Source: Trichobilharzia szidati (lineage: Eukaryota > Platyhelminthes > Trematoda > Strigeidida > Schistosomatidae). Taken from it: a DNA stretch of 64,000 nucleotides. Positions 34,216 through 46,330 of the stretch are shown here, one piece after another. Position 1 is the first letter of the stretch; each line of letters starts with the position of its first letter. The DNA is taken from NCBI GenBank assembly GCA_944472155.2, contig OX235279.1:143068920-143132919 (forward strand), written 5' to 3'. Below the pieces are notes generated by a model. It made no database searches. It worked only from the letters and a program-made list of their open reading frames with translations, and was not told where the DNA came from. Both the position numbers and the translations under genes were made by a program.

Positions 34216-34744
34216 GAAGCCGTGAATGCACATGTTGGTTCTGTAAATCCCTTAACAGTGTAAACCATTGCTACGACGTTTGTCTTTCCGTGAGGCAATT
34301 TATTTCCATATTATTCAAATCTCCATAAATTCAACAACTCAAAACAATAAAACTCTGTACCGAAGGTATTTGATCCTAAGATTTGTCTTGGAGTAAGTTG
34401 GAATTATCCTTAATCTATAGTATTCCTAATTCCGAGGCACATGCAATATTAAGTCATTGATGCCACATAAAGATTGTAGTATTCAAACTTCCTGTCCCCT
34501 GAAACCTCAGTACTGGTTTTAGTTACTTAGTTTTTATCCTTGGAGTTCTACTACACTATGTATTCCTAAGGGACTGGATGGTTTGATTTGTTTTTTATTC
34601 AAATTTCTCAGAATGCCTAATTTGCTTTTGTGTTTCAACGAAAGGGAAGGTGAAGCAAACTTTTACACTCATAAGCTAAGGTATCAAACACCATCGTCTT
34701 CTAATCTCTGTCATGCGAACTCAGACAGCCCCACTGTAGTCATA

Positions 34745-34820
34745 AACCCGTAGGTGGTTCAGTGGTAGAATGCTTGCCAACCACTCACATGGTCCGGGGT
34801 TCGATTCCCGCCTCCTTGAA
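34745..34820 (+). mobile_element. tRNA-Gly-like SINE head (family 2)
   Basis: Box A GTGGTTCAGTGG and box B GGGGTTCGATTCCC are near-consensus and resemble tRNA-Gly. The anticodon arm (TGCCAACCACTCACATGG) does not pair properly, so this is a SINE or tRNA pseudogene. The usual family-2 tail is absent. Confidence 0.55.
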
Positions 34821-35854
34821 AGGAATTCAGAAGAACAAGAAGGAAGAGAACTGAGGGATAACTGTGCAGTTCTGAGTTTTAATCCAGAACACTAGACAGA
34901 ATAATACAGCTCTTTATCATCATGAACTGGAATCAACTTATGAACCTCTGAAAACCAAAACTATTTGATTGTACTACTAACTGTGCTTCTTTTATCAAAT
35001 TCTCAGCTAGATGAGAATTATGTCGGAGCCTTTCCTTTCTTCCATTAAAGTAGCTAATTATATGCAGAAAACAGTGCAGAATCATTTTCAGAATAATTAT
35101 CCAGTAATTTAATTCTCCCCTTCTTATGTAATGATGTTTGTCTGTGAAAAAATGTTAGTGTGCGTGTGTTTCTCCTATACTCATTTTAACTATCTCTAAC
35201 AGCTAACTTCAGGAAATTACTACCATCATTCAAAGGTTTCCCCGTTAGCCTGATAAAGAAATAATTTTGCCGTCATCAAATCACCCTGGATCAGAAAGAG
35301 GGAAGTAACCCTTTTATGATTGGTTGATGCACGTTATATCCTGAGATTATTGATCCAGTTCTCATTAGCATTTTATTCGCTACATCATAAATATACTTAT
35401 TCTCATTTCCCAAATGACATGTCTCATCCCACTGCCTCATCTAGCATGTCTACAAACTACTTCTTAAGTTTAGCGATTGTTTGTTTGCATGTTTAGATTT
35501 CCTATAGAAAAATTTTATGCAGTCGTGAATACGTATGAAAATGCCTACTTAATGTCTGTATGTCTATCCTATTGTCTACCTTAGTGACAATTTAGATATG
35601 TGTATACCTTTCACCCCAAATATTTATGACTTATATATATATATATACGTAAGTATTCAGAAATACTGCCATTTAAAAACATGAGTGTGGTCGTAGCAGT
35701 GAAATCAGTTATTTGAAACATTTGGTGTGAAATACTTATTAAATAAAAAAAACTCACGTACACACTACATAATAATGAACATTGCATAATTATTTAACGC
35801 TATAATGATAATTTGACTGCAGTACGCTGATCACATACTGTCAGACTGTAAACT
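34821..35854. other. Upstream region of the secreted-protein gene
   Basis: No repeat family recognised except a TA dinucleotide run at about 35633-35648. The promoter of the gene at 35855 presumably lies here, but I see no TATA box I would defend. An in-frame TAA at 35849-35851 lies just before the start codon. Confidence 0.45.
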
Positions 35855-37048
35855 ATGTCCTGGAATTTATACTTCGCATATTTTTTAATAACTATTGCAA
35901 TCTGTACAACGCATACACTTTCCCTACCTTCGAGTGGCAAAAATTATGAGAGTTCTTTTCCAAGCATAAGAGAAGACATTGATAAGGATGGCTATGATAA
36001 TGCTTTGAACAGTGAAAATGTACTATTATCATTAGCACCGCTTTACAAGCCAATATCATCGTCAAAAGTGTCAACGACAACGGATACCCTATCAGCTTTA
36101 TCAATACCGAATGAAGAGGAACTCCTTCAGTTGCAATCAGCACTGAGCGCACAAGTTACTTCTGAGATCAGTAGAGCTATACAACTGGAGCAAGAGGCAA
36201 GTGAATCTGTTCATCAAGCTGAATCACTACAAAAAGCAGCTTTAGAGGCTAAAAATCGGGCTAAAGTTGCACGTGAAGTATTACAGTCACTGAAATCACT
36301 ATGGAACAATGACAAGCGTGCTAACATTTTAGATGATGAATCCGATAAAATCAGGGAAAACAACATTATGGTACCAATCATAGATCATGATTACTTATTA
36401 GACGAACGAAAAATCGGTCCCATCGATAATGATTACCGAGCTGTCAACGAAGACATTTACGACAAAATAGCCCAGAGCCATAACTATGGAAATGATGAAG
36501 AAATGGTTAATTTGGAAGATACTACTACCAGCAGTCGATACAAGAGGCGAAAAAATTTGCCCAGTTTACCTAAAGAATTCACTCATTTTGATAATGATGA
36601 CATTGACACTGTGGACTTACTGAAGAATTCTGAACAGAATACAAGACGTTTAAGCGAAGCGGAACAGCTAACACTGGAGAAGATACGTTTATATATATTG
36701 AAACAATTAATACATAAGCAAAAAGAGGAAGAAGGACTACTGAACGAACCATATTATCCTCGTCATCAGTTTGATATTGAAGACGACGATCACAATGATG
36801 CAGATAGAAATTCCTATGTAAACCATAGAAACAGATATTATCATAGTCGTCATACACGACCAAGCAACCTTGATTATCAACTTTCAGAAAGTGATATACA
36901 ACCGTGGCTAGTGATAAACAAGCCAGAAGATGATGAGAACTATGTGAATAGTGAAGATGAACCGCATATCTATGGAATGCCACGACATTTACTAAGGCAA
37001 GTGGATTTAAACACGATAAACAATGAAGATCCACTTTTATCCATATAA
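35855..37048 (+). CDS. Secreted acidic protein, granin-like in character, function unknown
   Basis: A single open frame of 397 codons with a TAA two codons before the ATG, which fixes the start. Residues 1-23 form a signal peptide (LYFAYFLITIAIC core; cleavage probably near 21-24). After it there is no cysteine, many Asp/Glu, and dibasic sites at KR154-155, KRRK230-233 and RR264-265. Residues about 86-150 (LLQLQSALSAQVTSEISRAI onward) look like a coiled coil; 266-293 is a second helix. The C-terminal third is rich in Asp, His, Asn and Tyr. These traits recall granins or neuropeptide precursors, but I recognise no family and see no amidation-type GKR signals. The codon pattern and length make it a real gene. 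AATAAA signals follow at 37160 and 37166. Confidence 0.85.
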   Translation: MSWNLYFAYFLITIAICTTHTLSLPSSGKNYESSFPSIREDIDKDGYDNALNSENVLLSLAPLYKPISSSKVSTTTDTLSALSIPNEEELLQLQSALSAQVTSEISRAIQLEQEASESVHQAESLQKAALEAKNRAKVAREVLQSLKSLWNNDKRANILDDESDKIRENNIMVPIIDHDYLLDERKIGPIDNDYRAVNEDIYDKIAQSHNYGNDEEMVNLEDTTTSSRYKRRKNLPSLPKEFTHFDNDDIDTVDLLKNSEQNTRRLSEAEQLTLEKIRLYILKQLIHKQKEEEGLLNEPYYPRHQFDIEDDDHNDADRNSYVNHRNRYYHSRHTRPSNLDYQLSESDIQPWLVINKPEDDENYVNSEDEPHIYGMPRHLLRQVDLNTINNEDPLLSI

Positions 37049-37159
37049 AATGTTTTCAGCTATATAGAAAGTAAAAGAAAACTGAAAAAACTCCACGTCC
37101 CTTCATATATATATATATATACATGTGCAGAAATGAACAAAAAATACACCAATTTGAAT

Positions 37160-37171
37160 AATAAAAATAAA
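37160..37171 (+). terminator. Tandem polyadenylation signals AATAAA
   Basis: AATAAA at 37160-37165 and again at 37166-37171, about 110-120 bases after the stop of the gene at 35855-37048. Another lies at 37453-37458. Confidence 0.55.
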
Positions 37172-37179
37172 ACAAAGTC

Positions 37180-39655
37180 ACTTTCTCACTTTAACTTCTT
37201 TTCAATGGTCATGAAAAAGTAGTTCTCCATAAAGTAAGACATGGTTGTTGGATTTTTGATTGTTGAAGGCTTCAGTGGTATTGAGGTTATTTTCGCTTTA
37301 TAGGAATGTGTATTTATTTGTCTACGTTTATGTACAGCTTTCTGTTACCATTTTAAACCTCCTTTATAATCAGCTCACAGTTGATAGTAAAGGTTTACCG
37401 GCTTCGTAAGTTTTACAATATGGTATTATGTGTGTAAATATATAATGCATTGAATAAACGTCATCTAAACACAAATACCAGTCCAAATTGATAGCTCAAG
37501 CCAACTGATCTATGTGATTAAATAATACAACTTCTCAAAGTTATGTATTTGATACCCTAAGTCCCTTTGGTATAAGTTTTACGCTCCATACTATTTGTTA
37601 ACTCAGTGTCTTCCTGTCTTATTTTACTCGCCACATTTTTTTCAACGTTAGACAGGTCTTGTATCAGCTTTGGCCACACTCTTTCCAGAACCATATTCTT
37701 CAACTTCACGTAAATTCCTTTTAACGGTCTTACCTAAGGTGAATAATTCGCAATAATATTAATAATAACAGTGTTAATAATAGCCATAGTATCGATAATT
37801 ATCCTTGAAATAATACCATTGACTCTTGCGTACACCCGTTTTTGCCTGTGGTCAAATTCCTCCTTCCATTTTGGGGAACAGTGCTACCGAATCCAAACTG
37901 GCAGTTTTCAGGTCAGAACTCGTTTATTTTCATTTTCAGCTATTGCCATTTGGTGTCAAGTTTAGTTACTTAAAAACAAAAAATTGTCCTAGATAATTTC
38001 ACTGTCTCAGTAATCTAGTAGTATCTTTACTTAGCGTGTCCAGGACTCGTGTGTATGAATCGTATGAAAGTCGTTCAAGTAATCCATCAGTTGTTTAAGT
38101 CATCCCATTCTATATTTATGCTGGCATTTCATAGATAACAATATTTCGAAAACGGGTCGTGAGATCCATTATTTTATTGTATTTCATAGTGCTGCTGATA
38201 AGTAAGATATATACATATGTACATATATATATATACTTGTCATACTAAGTGTTTTCGGAGACTAGTACTTAAAAATGTAGCCTGCAAACCTCCTACACTC
38301 TATGTCTTTTTTTGCTGACGTCTACATGATTAGTCAACTAAAGAGTGTGCAGAACTCAGAAATCACACAAAGTTGTTCGGATGGTACAAATAAGCTTCCA
38401 GTAGAAGGTCGGTGCCACTAGTTATTAATTATCTATCATAGGTGCTCATTCAGTTTCAGCAAAGTATTCCCCAGATCGGGAAACAGAATTCGCATCGTGA
38501 TGCTATCATGCTGGAGACTGTAAATTCACTTTTTCCAGAAAGTACTTAAATTGTAAATATTTAATTGAATCGTCAAAATCACTATTTTATTGTCTCAATG
38601 AAGGTACCAACAAAACTAATGGGAGTCGAAAAATTAATTATGAAATCTGTCCCAACTATACAGCTCTATAACAACTAGGGTGACAGTCAAATAAAGAAGT
38701 TATGCTAGTTCGATACTAATAGCAATATAGATTTAAATAACAGTTACTCTGGATAAATTTAAATGAAAATCCTGAGATATGATGCACCTTCCAGGTTATT
38801 GAGCAAACAAATCAAGAAGTGTGCGTTCTATTTCTGTTACTAAGCTAACTAAACTGGTTATTTGGAAGGAAGTATATGTAGAACATTATCCTTATACCCA
38901 GTCAGTTGATAATTACATTATCTTTAAAGAACAGACGTGGATTTCTGAGTACAAAATGCAACAATAGGCGGTTGCGAGACGACATATACTTCTTTTTAAA
39001 AATTCATTCAGAAATTATCGCCGAAAATATTTTTTTTAACAGTTTAGAGTGAATGTTAGAGACTGATAGTAATTATTCCACATTACTTCAGAAAATCTTC
39101 TTTGGTAGGCTACAGTATAAGGCAACAAATTAAGGGATTCCTTTCCTCATCCACCCATTTGTTTATCCAGCTAATATCGCGTGATCAATATATTATGTTA
39201 ATCACGTGACAAATGTTGATCAGAGTGAATGACCGTGACCAAATCAATGTTAGCCAATGAGAGATGTGCAAGTAGCTTTAGAGTTGGCTGAATTGAGCAG
39301 GCTATTGATCGGACAAGAATTGTTTAGCTCCAAAATTATCGGATAGAAATTTCATTCATAAAGCAAACATAAAGTGAATGTAGCCTTATTTAAATTTGAT
39401 TTAACCATAGACTTTCAATGTGATTACTTTGCGTTCGTCAATCTCTTCTGTTACATTTCTTATATACAAGTAGGTTAGACATACTTCGCTTTAGATCTTT
39501 TAACTTTCGTTAAAATGAATTATTGGGAATCACAAGACCTTAAAATGCTTGATCCGTAATTCATTTTAATCTCCCAGATGCATTTGAATAGAATTAAATC
39601 ATTCATATGAACGAAATCACGACCTTAAGTTCAACAGATTTGTCTGAACTATCCG
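37180..39655. other. No supported gene
   Basis: AT-rich intergenic DNA with TA-type microsatellites near 38205-38235. Small ORFs (e.g. 37771-37965) have no recognisable content. Confidence 0.5.
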
Positions 39656-39659
39656 CTTA

Positions 39660-39895
39660 TTTAGTGCGTCGGTGGCATAGCCGACCATGCACATGGTCCG
39701 GGATTCGATCCCCGGCCGGCGCACTCCTTTACCTCACTAAGCCAGAAATAAAGCTGGTGAAGAGGGAAGGTTGGACATGAGGCTAGCAACCCCATCCTGT
39801 AAAAATAAACACTGCTATAGAAACTTCAAGGCACTAGCTTGAAGCCCTATGTTCCACTGGGAACGTGAAGGAATAAAAAAATCCACATATTTATA
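39660..39895 (+). mobile_element. SINE family 2, complete copy with LINE-like tail
   Basis: The tRNA-like head (39665-39725) has box B GGGATTCGATCCCCGG and is closed by GTGCG/CGCAC arms. The body follows (CTTTACCTCACTAAGCC ... CAACCCCATCCTGTAAAAA) and ends TTGAAGCCCTATGTTCCACT with an A-rich terminus. That end resembles the 3' end of the RTE subfamily at 26.5 and 52.5 kb. Other copies: 54.2, 55.75, 56.85, 58.0 kb. Confidence 0.75.
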
Positions 39896-39899
39896 TCCA

Positions 39900-40170
39900 G
39901 ACAGTTAATTCTTAACATTTGTAACAGTAGTACTGGATGGTGCAGGTTTGAATCTGCCAGTCGACATCTATTCCTTGGAGGCTGCAGACGCTTCCTACTG
40001 ACGAACACCAGTAAGCATGAAACTTAGGTTTAAAGTGGATTGTGTTGACAGGTCACCTTAGTGATGATACGGCAAGTTTGGTTGACAGAATTCATTCAGT
40101 GCCAACATTAAGGACTAGATGCATAGAAGTGATTGCCCCTCCCCTCCCAGTGGCAGTTCAGTGTAAGAAT
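39900..40170 (+). mobile_element. SINE-like repeat, family 3
   Basis: Box B-like CAGGTTTGAATCTGCC near 39945, followed by GGCTGCAGACGC, ACCAGTAAGCATGAAAC, GACAGAATTCATTCAGTGCC and AGGACTAGATGCATAG. The same series in the same order occurs at 48425-48715. Confidence 0.55.
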
Positions 40171-40174
40171 CCAG

Positions 40175-42830
40175 TGATCACTGGTCATTTTGCCTATAAA
40201 GAACAATTGGAAAGAGCATTTTAGATGAGTAAAATGGCAGCAGTTTTGTTTTTCAAAAAAATGGAAAAAAACGAAATAATATAATAAAAAGTGTTTAAAA
40301 GAACTTTTCATTGAACGATATAGTTCAGGAGCCTATAAAATCGTCGTCATCGTAGGCAGATTATCGATAACGCGAAAATTGATCAAACTACTATATACCT
40401 CCTATATGTTTCTATTTTAGGTCTTCTGATAATTTTATGTAAATATGCTACTCTGTAAATGAAATCAGGATTGTACTGCAAGCATGTTTTTACATAAGCA
40501 TTGCGTCCAAAGTTTAAAGTTAGTCATATTATCAGTAGACATGTATCAATGAAATCTATTGTAAAATTATCAACTAAAAATGCTCAGTAATAGTTGTGGT
40601 GAATTGTGTGTTACTAACAGTCAGGTATAAGCAGTGTATTGAGTAACGATGCCAGAGAAGAGATGATAATTTATGTCACTGGGATAGCCAATGAAAAAGA
40701 AACACCAGAAGAAGGTTACAACTCCGAGAAGGACCTAATAAGCAACAGACAATAAATGTTATTCGCGAATTTTGAAATCGATGGATGGTTATAGATTTTC
40801 TTACTATCCAATAAACAATAATTCTATTTTTACCAGTCTCTTACTCTTCAGTACTTGTTTTCGAAATGACTGAAGTTGCACAGTGGCAAACCAAAATCTG
40901 AGGATGAATGGGCTTCTAATTCACTTGCTAAATTACTTCTTAATAATTAGTGCGGCTGAGAAAATTGCTGCTTTCCACCTATAAGACTGATAGTATAGAG
41001 AGGAGACAAGTAGTTCTGAAGTCATAACTGATATCTAGGATCTGTAATGTTCAACACTTATGCACAAGATATTGTTCCGTAAGGACGAAAGACACGCAAA
41101 TAGTTTTACTTTCGTATTAAGGGGTATAATCTAAATTTTCATTACTTCATTTATTTTAACACAAAAACTATTCTTTGAATGCTTACTAAGTTTGTTAAAG
41201 ATCAGTATGACTCAGTCAAGTGTGACTTCTGATAAAAAGTCATTCCTTTTTCAATTTATATATTGTGAGAAGAACTCAGTATCTACAGGTTGTAAATATT
41301 GTTTATGATGCTTAAGGGAGAAGCCATATAAAGTTAATACGCACAGGACATTTCTTCCAGTTTTAATTTTACAGTAAGACTTTTTATCAACAATTTCAAA
41401 CAAATTTTCTGTATAAGATTACTAAAGGTTTGATGCATTCAGAGTACGAATACCAGGCTAAATCTCGGACTTTCCTATCAATGAAAGGATTATAAACGTT
41501 CACAAAACATGAACTTTTGATAGTACATACACAAATCTCATTATTACGCATATCAAGAGTACTAATCAGTATGATTAATTCACTAGAATTGTTGCCATAC
41601 GCTGCTTTTCAGTGCGGTGACTTTTGTGCGTGCATACCATTAACGATATTGTAAAAAAAATAACCTCTAAATTCATCGTTTGACTTACACAATAGATTGC
41701 TTCATAAGTCATTTTATTCACTCCGATTATCAGTTTTAGACACTGAGTTTCTGGTTTTGATCAGCACAAATGCAAAGTAAGGAAACTACCTGCGTATAGT
41801 CACCGGGGAAAATACCCATCAGGACAGTAGAGAGAAAAGGACAAATAACTCAGCAGAGATATCCTTTCATTGACTTCATCCTCAAAAGTAGCTGTAGAAT
41901 CGCATGTATATACATACAATTATTATTTAATTCCACATAATAACGAAAGAGGAGATTGGTGATACTAATTTCCAACTTGATATGGAAGTTCTACGGTGTG
42001 GATATAGATTACAAGGGGTTTAGAAACAAAATTACACAGGATTATAAAATAGTTTTTTCTAATGAATACAGGTATGAATTGGTTGGGCGTGGAAACAAAT
42101 TGAAATAATGCTTTTTATAAGTGAAAAAGGGAAAAGGTGAAGAGAATGAATAAACAGAACACAAAAATCTAAAAGTGAGGGATGAAACAGAACTAAATCC
42201 ATGGTAATTGTACAGGTGGAACACATGGCTCCGAATTAATCGATGCACATGGCAGTACAGAAAAGTCGAAAACATACTGCCTTTGGTAGATTTTTCTTTA
42301 CGTTCTAAAAGTCTCTGTATGATGAGTCAACTGAAATGCTGTGACGTGTTGATGAAATCTGCTGTGGTCTAGATTTTATGTATTGTAAAGCTAAACCATC
42401 ATGGCTAAAAAAGCTCCTAGTAGTTATTTAGACGAATAATGGATACTGAGGTGAAGGGTTTTCTCCTATCGTATATATGTACCATAATGTACATTATGGA
42501 TTCTGTATAAATACATGCATTTATCTACATATAGCGTAACTATGACTACATGAATATTTTTCTCTGTGAGAAAACGGGGATACCTGTTACTGCATGTATT
42601 AACTAGTTTTTTCGGTGTATATATATACATTGTCTACACCTTAGCGCTGAGTGAGTTCTATCAACAAAGATTTCACTGTGGTCATTAAGCAAGTAGATCA
42701 GCCATAGCTGGGAATTAAATTTTCTCGAAGGAAATATCAGTTCTTTATAGGGTTCAGAAACATCTGTCAGAAGAATGCTGGTAAAAATCCTAGGCTAATA
42801 GGTTCCTGTAAATTATATTCAAACATCCGT
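40175..42830. other. No supported gene
   Basis: Long AT-rich stretch with only short ORFs lacking recognisable domains. A TA-type microsatellite sits near 42617. No repeat copy from elsewhere in the window was seen. Confidence 0.5.
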
Positions 42831-42834
42831 TGCA

Positions 42835-43547
42835 AGCGAAAAGCAACGAGTAAGCAGAAGAAGCATAAAAGATTTGACTTCAGATGAACATAGAGAAAAC
42901 AGAGGTGATGAAGATTCCTGGCCAACACCACCAGCAGCAACAACAACAGAAAACAATCAGCATGAAAAGAAGGAACCTGAAAGAAACAACCTCTTTCACC
43001 TACCTTGGAAGCATCGTTTCAACTACAGGCGGAACTGACGAGGATATCAAAGCAAGGATCCGGAAAGCAAGACAAGCTTTCAACACTCTCAAGTCTGTGT
43101 GGAGGCCAACAGCACTGCTGAGTATGAAGAATAAGATCCGTATTTTCAACTCCAATGTGAAGTCAGTGCTACTTACTATACGGATCAGAGACTTGCACTG
43201 CGCGTCATAAAGAGCATCTCAAACAAACTACACACTTTCATCAACAGTTGTCTTTGCTCAATACTCAAGATCAGATGGCCAGAAAAGATCAGAAACAGAG
43301 ATCTCCGGGAGCAAACCAACACAGCAGGAACCGATTGTGAAACAAATAGGCTGGAAGAAATGGAGATGGATTGGCCATACTCTGAGGAAACCATCGAGTG
43401 ACATCACTAGACAAGCCCTCGAGTGGCGGCGAGTTGGTGGTCCAAAGGTGACTTGGATGAGGTGATGTGAAGAGGAGATGAAAACGTGTGGGCAGACATG
43501 GAGCCAGGTGAAGACTCTAGCAGAGAACCGAACGCAATGGAGGATAT
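42835..43547 (+). mobile_element. RTE-type LINE fragment, truncated at both ends
   Basis: The plus strand reads MNIEKTEVMKIPGQ, a glutamine-rich stretch, FTYLGSIVSTTGGTDEDIKA, STALSMKNKIRIFNSN-like residues and RRWIGH-type sequence (WKKWRWIGHTLRKP in a shifted frame). It stops at GAACGCAATGGAG, before the 3' end and tail of full copies. Frameshifted. Confidence 0.82.
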
Positions 43548-43809
43548 CCATTTTTCGTTAAATAATTTTCAGTAATAGCCAGTTCATTATTAAGTCTCTG
43601 CTACGAACAAAAATTTTCGGTGCGTTAGAACGATATTCTCTTTTTAGCTTGCTAGAGAGAAACTATACAGATTCGCAGGACCAGTCAGTACTAGGCAGTT
43701 TTCCTTTTCTGGTTGACAACCCTTCAGTATTACTCACCTACGATCCCTCAGGATCTTTAAACCGAAACCTTCAACTAAAAAAGCTATCGCGGTGACCACT
43801 CAGACATTA

Positions 43810-43970
43810 GGATAGGGGCCAGTAGCATATGATTCCCGACTTCTGCGAATTCATAATATATATATATATTCACTGCATGACAATGTCACCAGCGAGTATT
43901 TGTCCTCGTACCTGACTTCTTGAGCCCTACTGATTGCGACTTCTTGTTAAGACACTAGGAACTCCATCCC
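43810..43970 (-). mobile_element. SINE family 1 fragment
   Basis: Shares ACCAGCGAGTATTTGTCCTC and the ACTTCTTGTTAAGACACTAG block with the copy at 23.9 kb. A TA-dinucleotide run (43858-43872) interrupts it, and the tRNA-like head is missing. Confidence 0.5.
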
Positions 43971-44454
43971 ATGTTATTATTAGCAGTCTTTGGGACTAAC
44001 ACGTAGGGCTTCATCCTGTACTTTGCCACCTTTTAAACTGTCTCCACGATTGCCAACAGTTTTCCTTCTATTTCATACTCTGGCACCCAAATCGCAGCTT
44101 TTCAGTTGGGTCTTTCGTTGGGACGGACAACCTATCGTTGTTAGGCGTGAGGTCATGATTTATGCATACACTGATTGGACAGTTTTTTAGTGGTTTGTTT
44201 TTGGCTTGAATTTCTGAAGATCTGCGATGTTATGGAACTCACCAGACTTTTCTATTTGTTTATCACTTGAATTCCTGACTTTCTCTTAACTATATAAACC
44301 ATATATTTTGCATAATAGAACTTTGTTGCTGTCATCACAGTTAAATCTGACCTTTATGTCTATTTCAGAGTGTAGGATATTTTCAGGCGATCAGTTCGTT
44401 ATGTTGTCGTATCTTGAGATAAATTCTCGTCAAGTTAGACGACTCCACACCCAT

Positions 44455-44700
44455 AGTAACACTCCAATATGACAGTCCCACTAGAGGGCATGATATCTCA
44501 TGTCACTCAACGATCTCCTCAGCATATTTGCAATCCATCCCCGTCCCGTTTAGCATATATTTTCGGTAGCGGTTTGTTGGCTAGTTCACTGCCATCTAGA
44601 GTCCCTTCTTGTTTCCTCATGCATTACCGTCAGCCATCTCATCTTCTAGTGTAGGCTGATGAAAGTCTGCAGTCTGTAGTGAGTCACCTAGGATGTAAGA
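44455..44700 (-). mobile_element. RTE-type LINE remnant (strongly diverged)
   Basis: Weak but ordered landmarks of the RTE 3' region on the plus strand: GATATCTCATGTCACTCAAC, TCCTCAGCATATTTGCAATC, GTTGGCTAGTTCACTGCC and GATGAAAGTCTGCAGTCTG. Confidence 0.5.
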
Positions 44701-44701
44701 C

Positions 44702-45553
44702 AGCTGTGCAGGACGCTCTAGTACTTAGTGATTCTCTAACTGTTGTAAATTTTTGATCAGGTCCAGTTTCACCCATATTCCTGCTACCTAACACTCAAAA
44801 GTTTTCGAAGATACACAACCAGTCATAACTCATCTAGCTTGATTTTACGTGCATGAAAAGGTATATGTATCTAAATGATGTATTTTCGTCTAAAAATGTC
44901 GTCACAGATCAGTCTCTAACTTCTGATATTTTTGTAGCTAAGCGAAATAGACATTACCTGAGGTGTCGCGTTGTGTTTAGTATTTCTGTACGTACTGCCT
45001 TAGTTCACTCGGTCAAATCAATTTTTCCAAGTTATAGAAATCTTTTCATTTATTCAGTCATATCATATATACTAATATATCATAATACAGAATGAGTTAC
45101 CTCTTTTTGTCTGAAAAAAAAACGAAAGAAGTGATCTCGTGGAGTATGCTGCTGACAGGAATTTTCAAGTAGTCTGTTAATGCTACCTTCTGCAAGAATT
45201 TTGGATAGGAAGGCAACAGACCATATTACAAAGAAGAGGAATGAAGATTACTGAGAAACAGTACAGACAAAAGAGCTACATTATGAATGAATACTCTGTG
45301 CAAATCAAAATTGCAAAGTAATGTTTTTTATATTTTATCATTATTACATTTCGGTTGAAGAGAACGTTATTCAGCGAAGAATCTATTTTCAAGGAGTTTA
45401 TTACTACAGTGTTAAATTGAAACTTATTAAAACCTTTTGCCTTGTTATGTGGTGTTATATCTGCCAACTAATCTTATTAATTTTGCCCTCCTTTCTAAGA
45501 CTTATACAGGAAGATGAACAGCTTTGAGAAATGAAGATTTTATACACTAACCC
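44702..45553. other. No supported gene
   Basis: ORFs at 44853-45095 and 45321-45527 have no recognisable domain or splice context. Confidence 0.45.
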
Positions 45554-45554
45554 C

Positions 45555-45810
45555 AAATCACACAATAGAGTATGACAGAACTACAGTTCTTGAAAGAATT
45601 GTAGGCAATTGGAAGCAGAGTTTGATCACTGAACCTATCTTCATTGAATTCACACTTAACATGGGCAATGCAAACGACACAACGGTAAGAGTAAAGGTAT
45701 AAAAAATATTACTACCAATAAAATCATGAAATCATATAAACAAAGTTTGTGAGTGTCTTGATGTGTTTACGCTCGGTAAATTTTGTTTGAAACGGTATCA
45801 GTAAATAATA
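45555..45810 (+). mobile_element. PLE-J 3' fragment
   Basis: Keeps the C-terminal KQSLITEPIFIEFT-like reading (from about 45610) and the 3' region of the PLE-I lineage. The degraded hairpin region with TTTGAAACGGTATCAG lies at 45759-45805. Confidence 0.6.
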
Positions 45811-46330
45811 TTGAATCGATGTGTTTTGTTTATCAAATAGAATCACTTTTTTCTTAGATTTTTTTGTATGTTACATAACCTGTATTATCGCTCAGTATTT
45901 AACTATGGTTGTGATCACAAATTTTTTATCTCAATTACTATTATCATTACCATTATTTTAAGAATCAAACGAATTCACGATTGTACAAGCCACTGAATAC
46001 TGTCTTCTTTATGTTTTGACGTTAATTATTACGGCTTGTACTTTTGCTAAGTAAAGAATTCTGCAACCAAATATATCCGTGTTCCGAGTACTTTAGTGGA
46101 AAAATTTCTGACATCCGTACTTAATTACAGGTTCCAATCCTTTGAAGAGCATGAATCCAGTTACGAGTGTAGACAGATGTGCCTCATTGATAATTAAAAC
46201 GATTAATAATGGTAGATATCCAGTAATCAGTTCATTAAACAGAGACTTTCGTATGTATAGATTAAGTTACTTCGTACATTGTAAGCGCTGAATTTTGGCC
46301 ATTTCCGAATGACTATCTTCAGGAATGTGT

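Noticed and set aside
34745..34820. Functional tRNA-Gly gene
   Set aside because: Promoter boxes are good but the anticodon arm does not fold; related heads carry SINE tails.
35892..36152. Minus-strand ORFs opposite the secreted-protein gene (also 36579-37034)
   Set aside because: They are shadows of the strong plus-strand reading frame.
44853..45095. 80-codon ORF
   Set aside because: No recognisable domain, no splice context.
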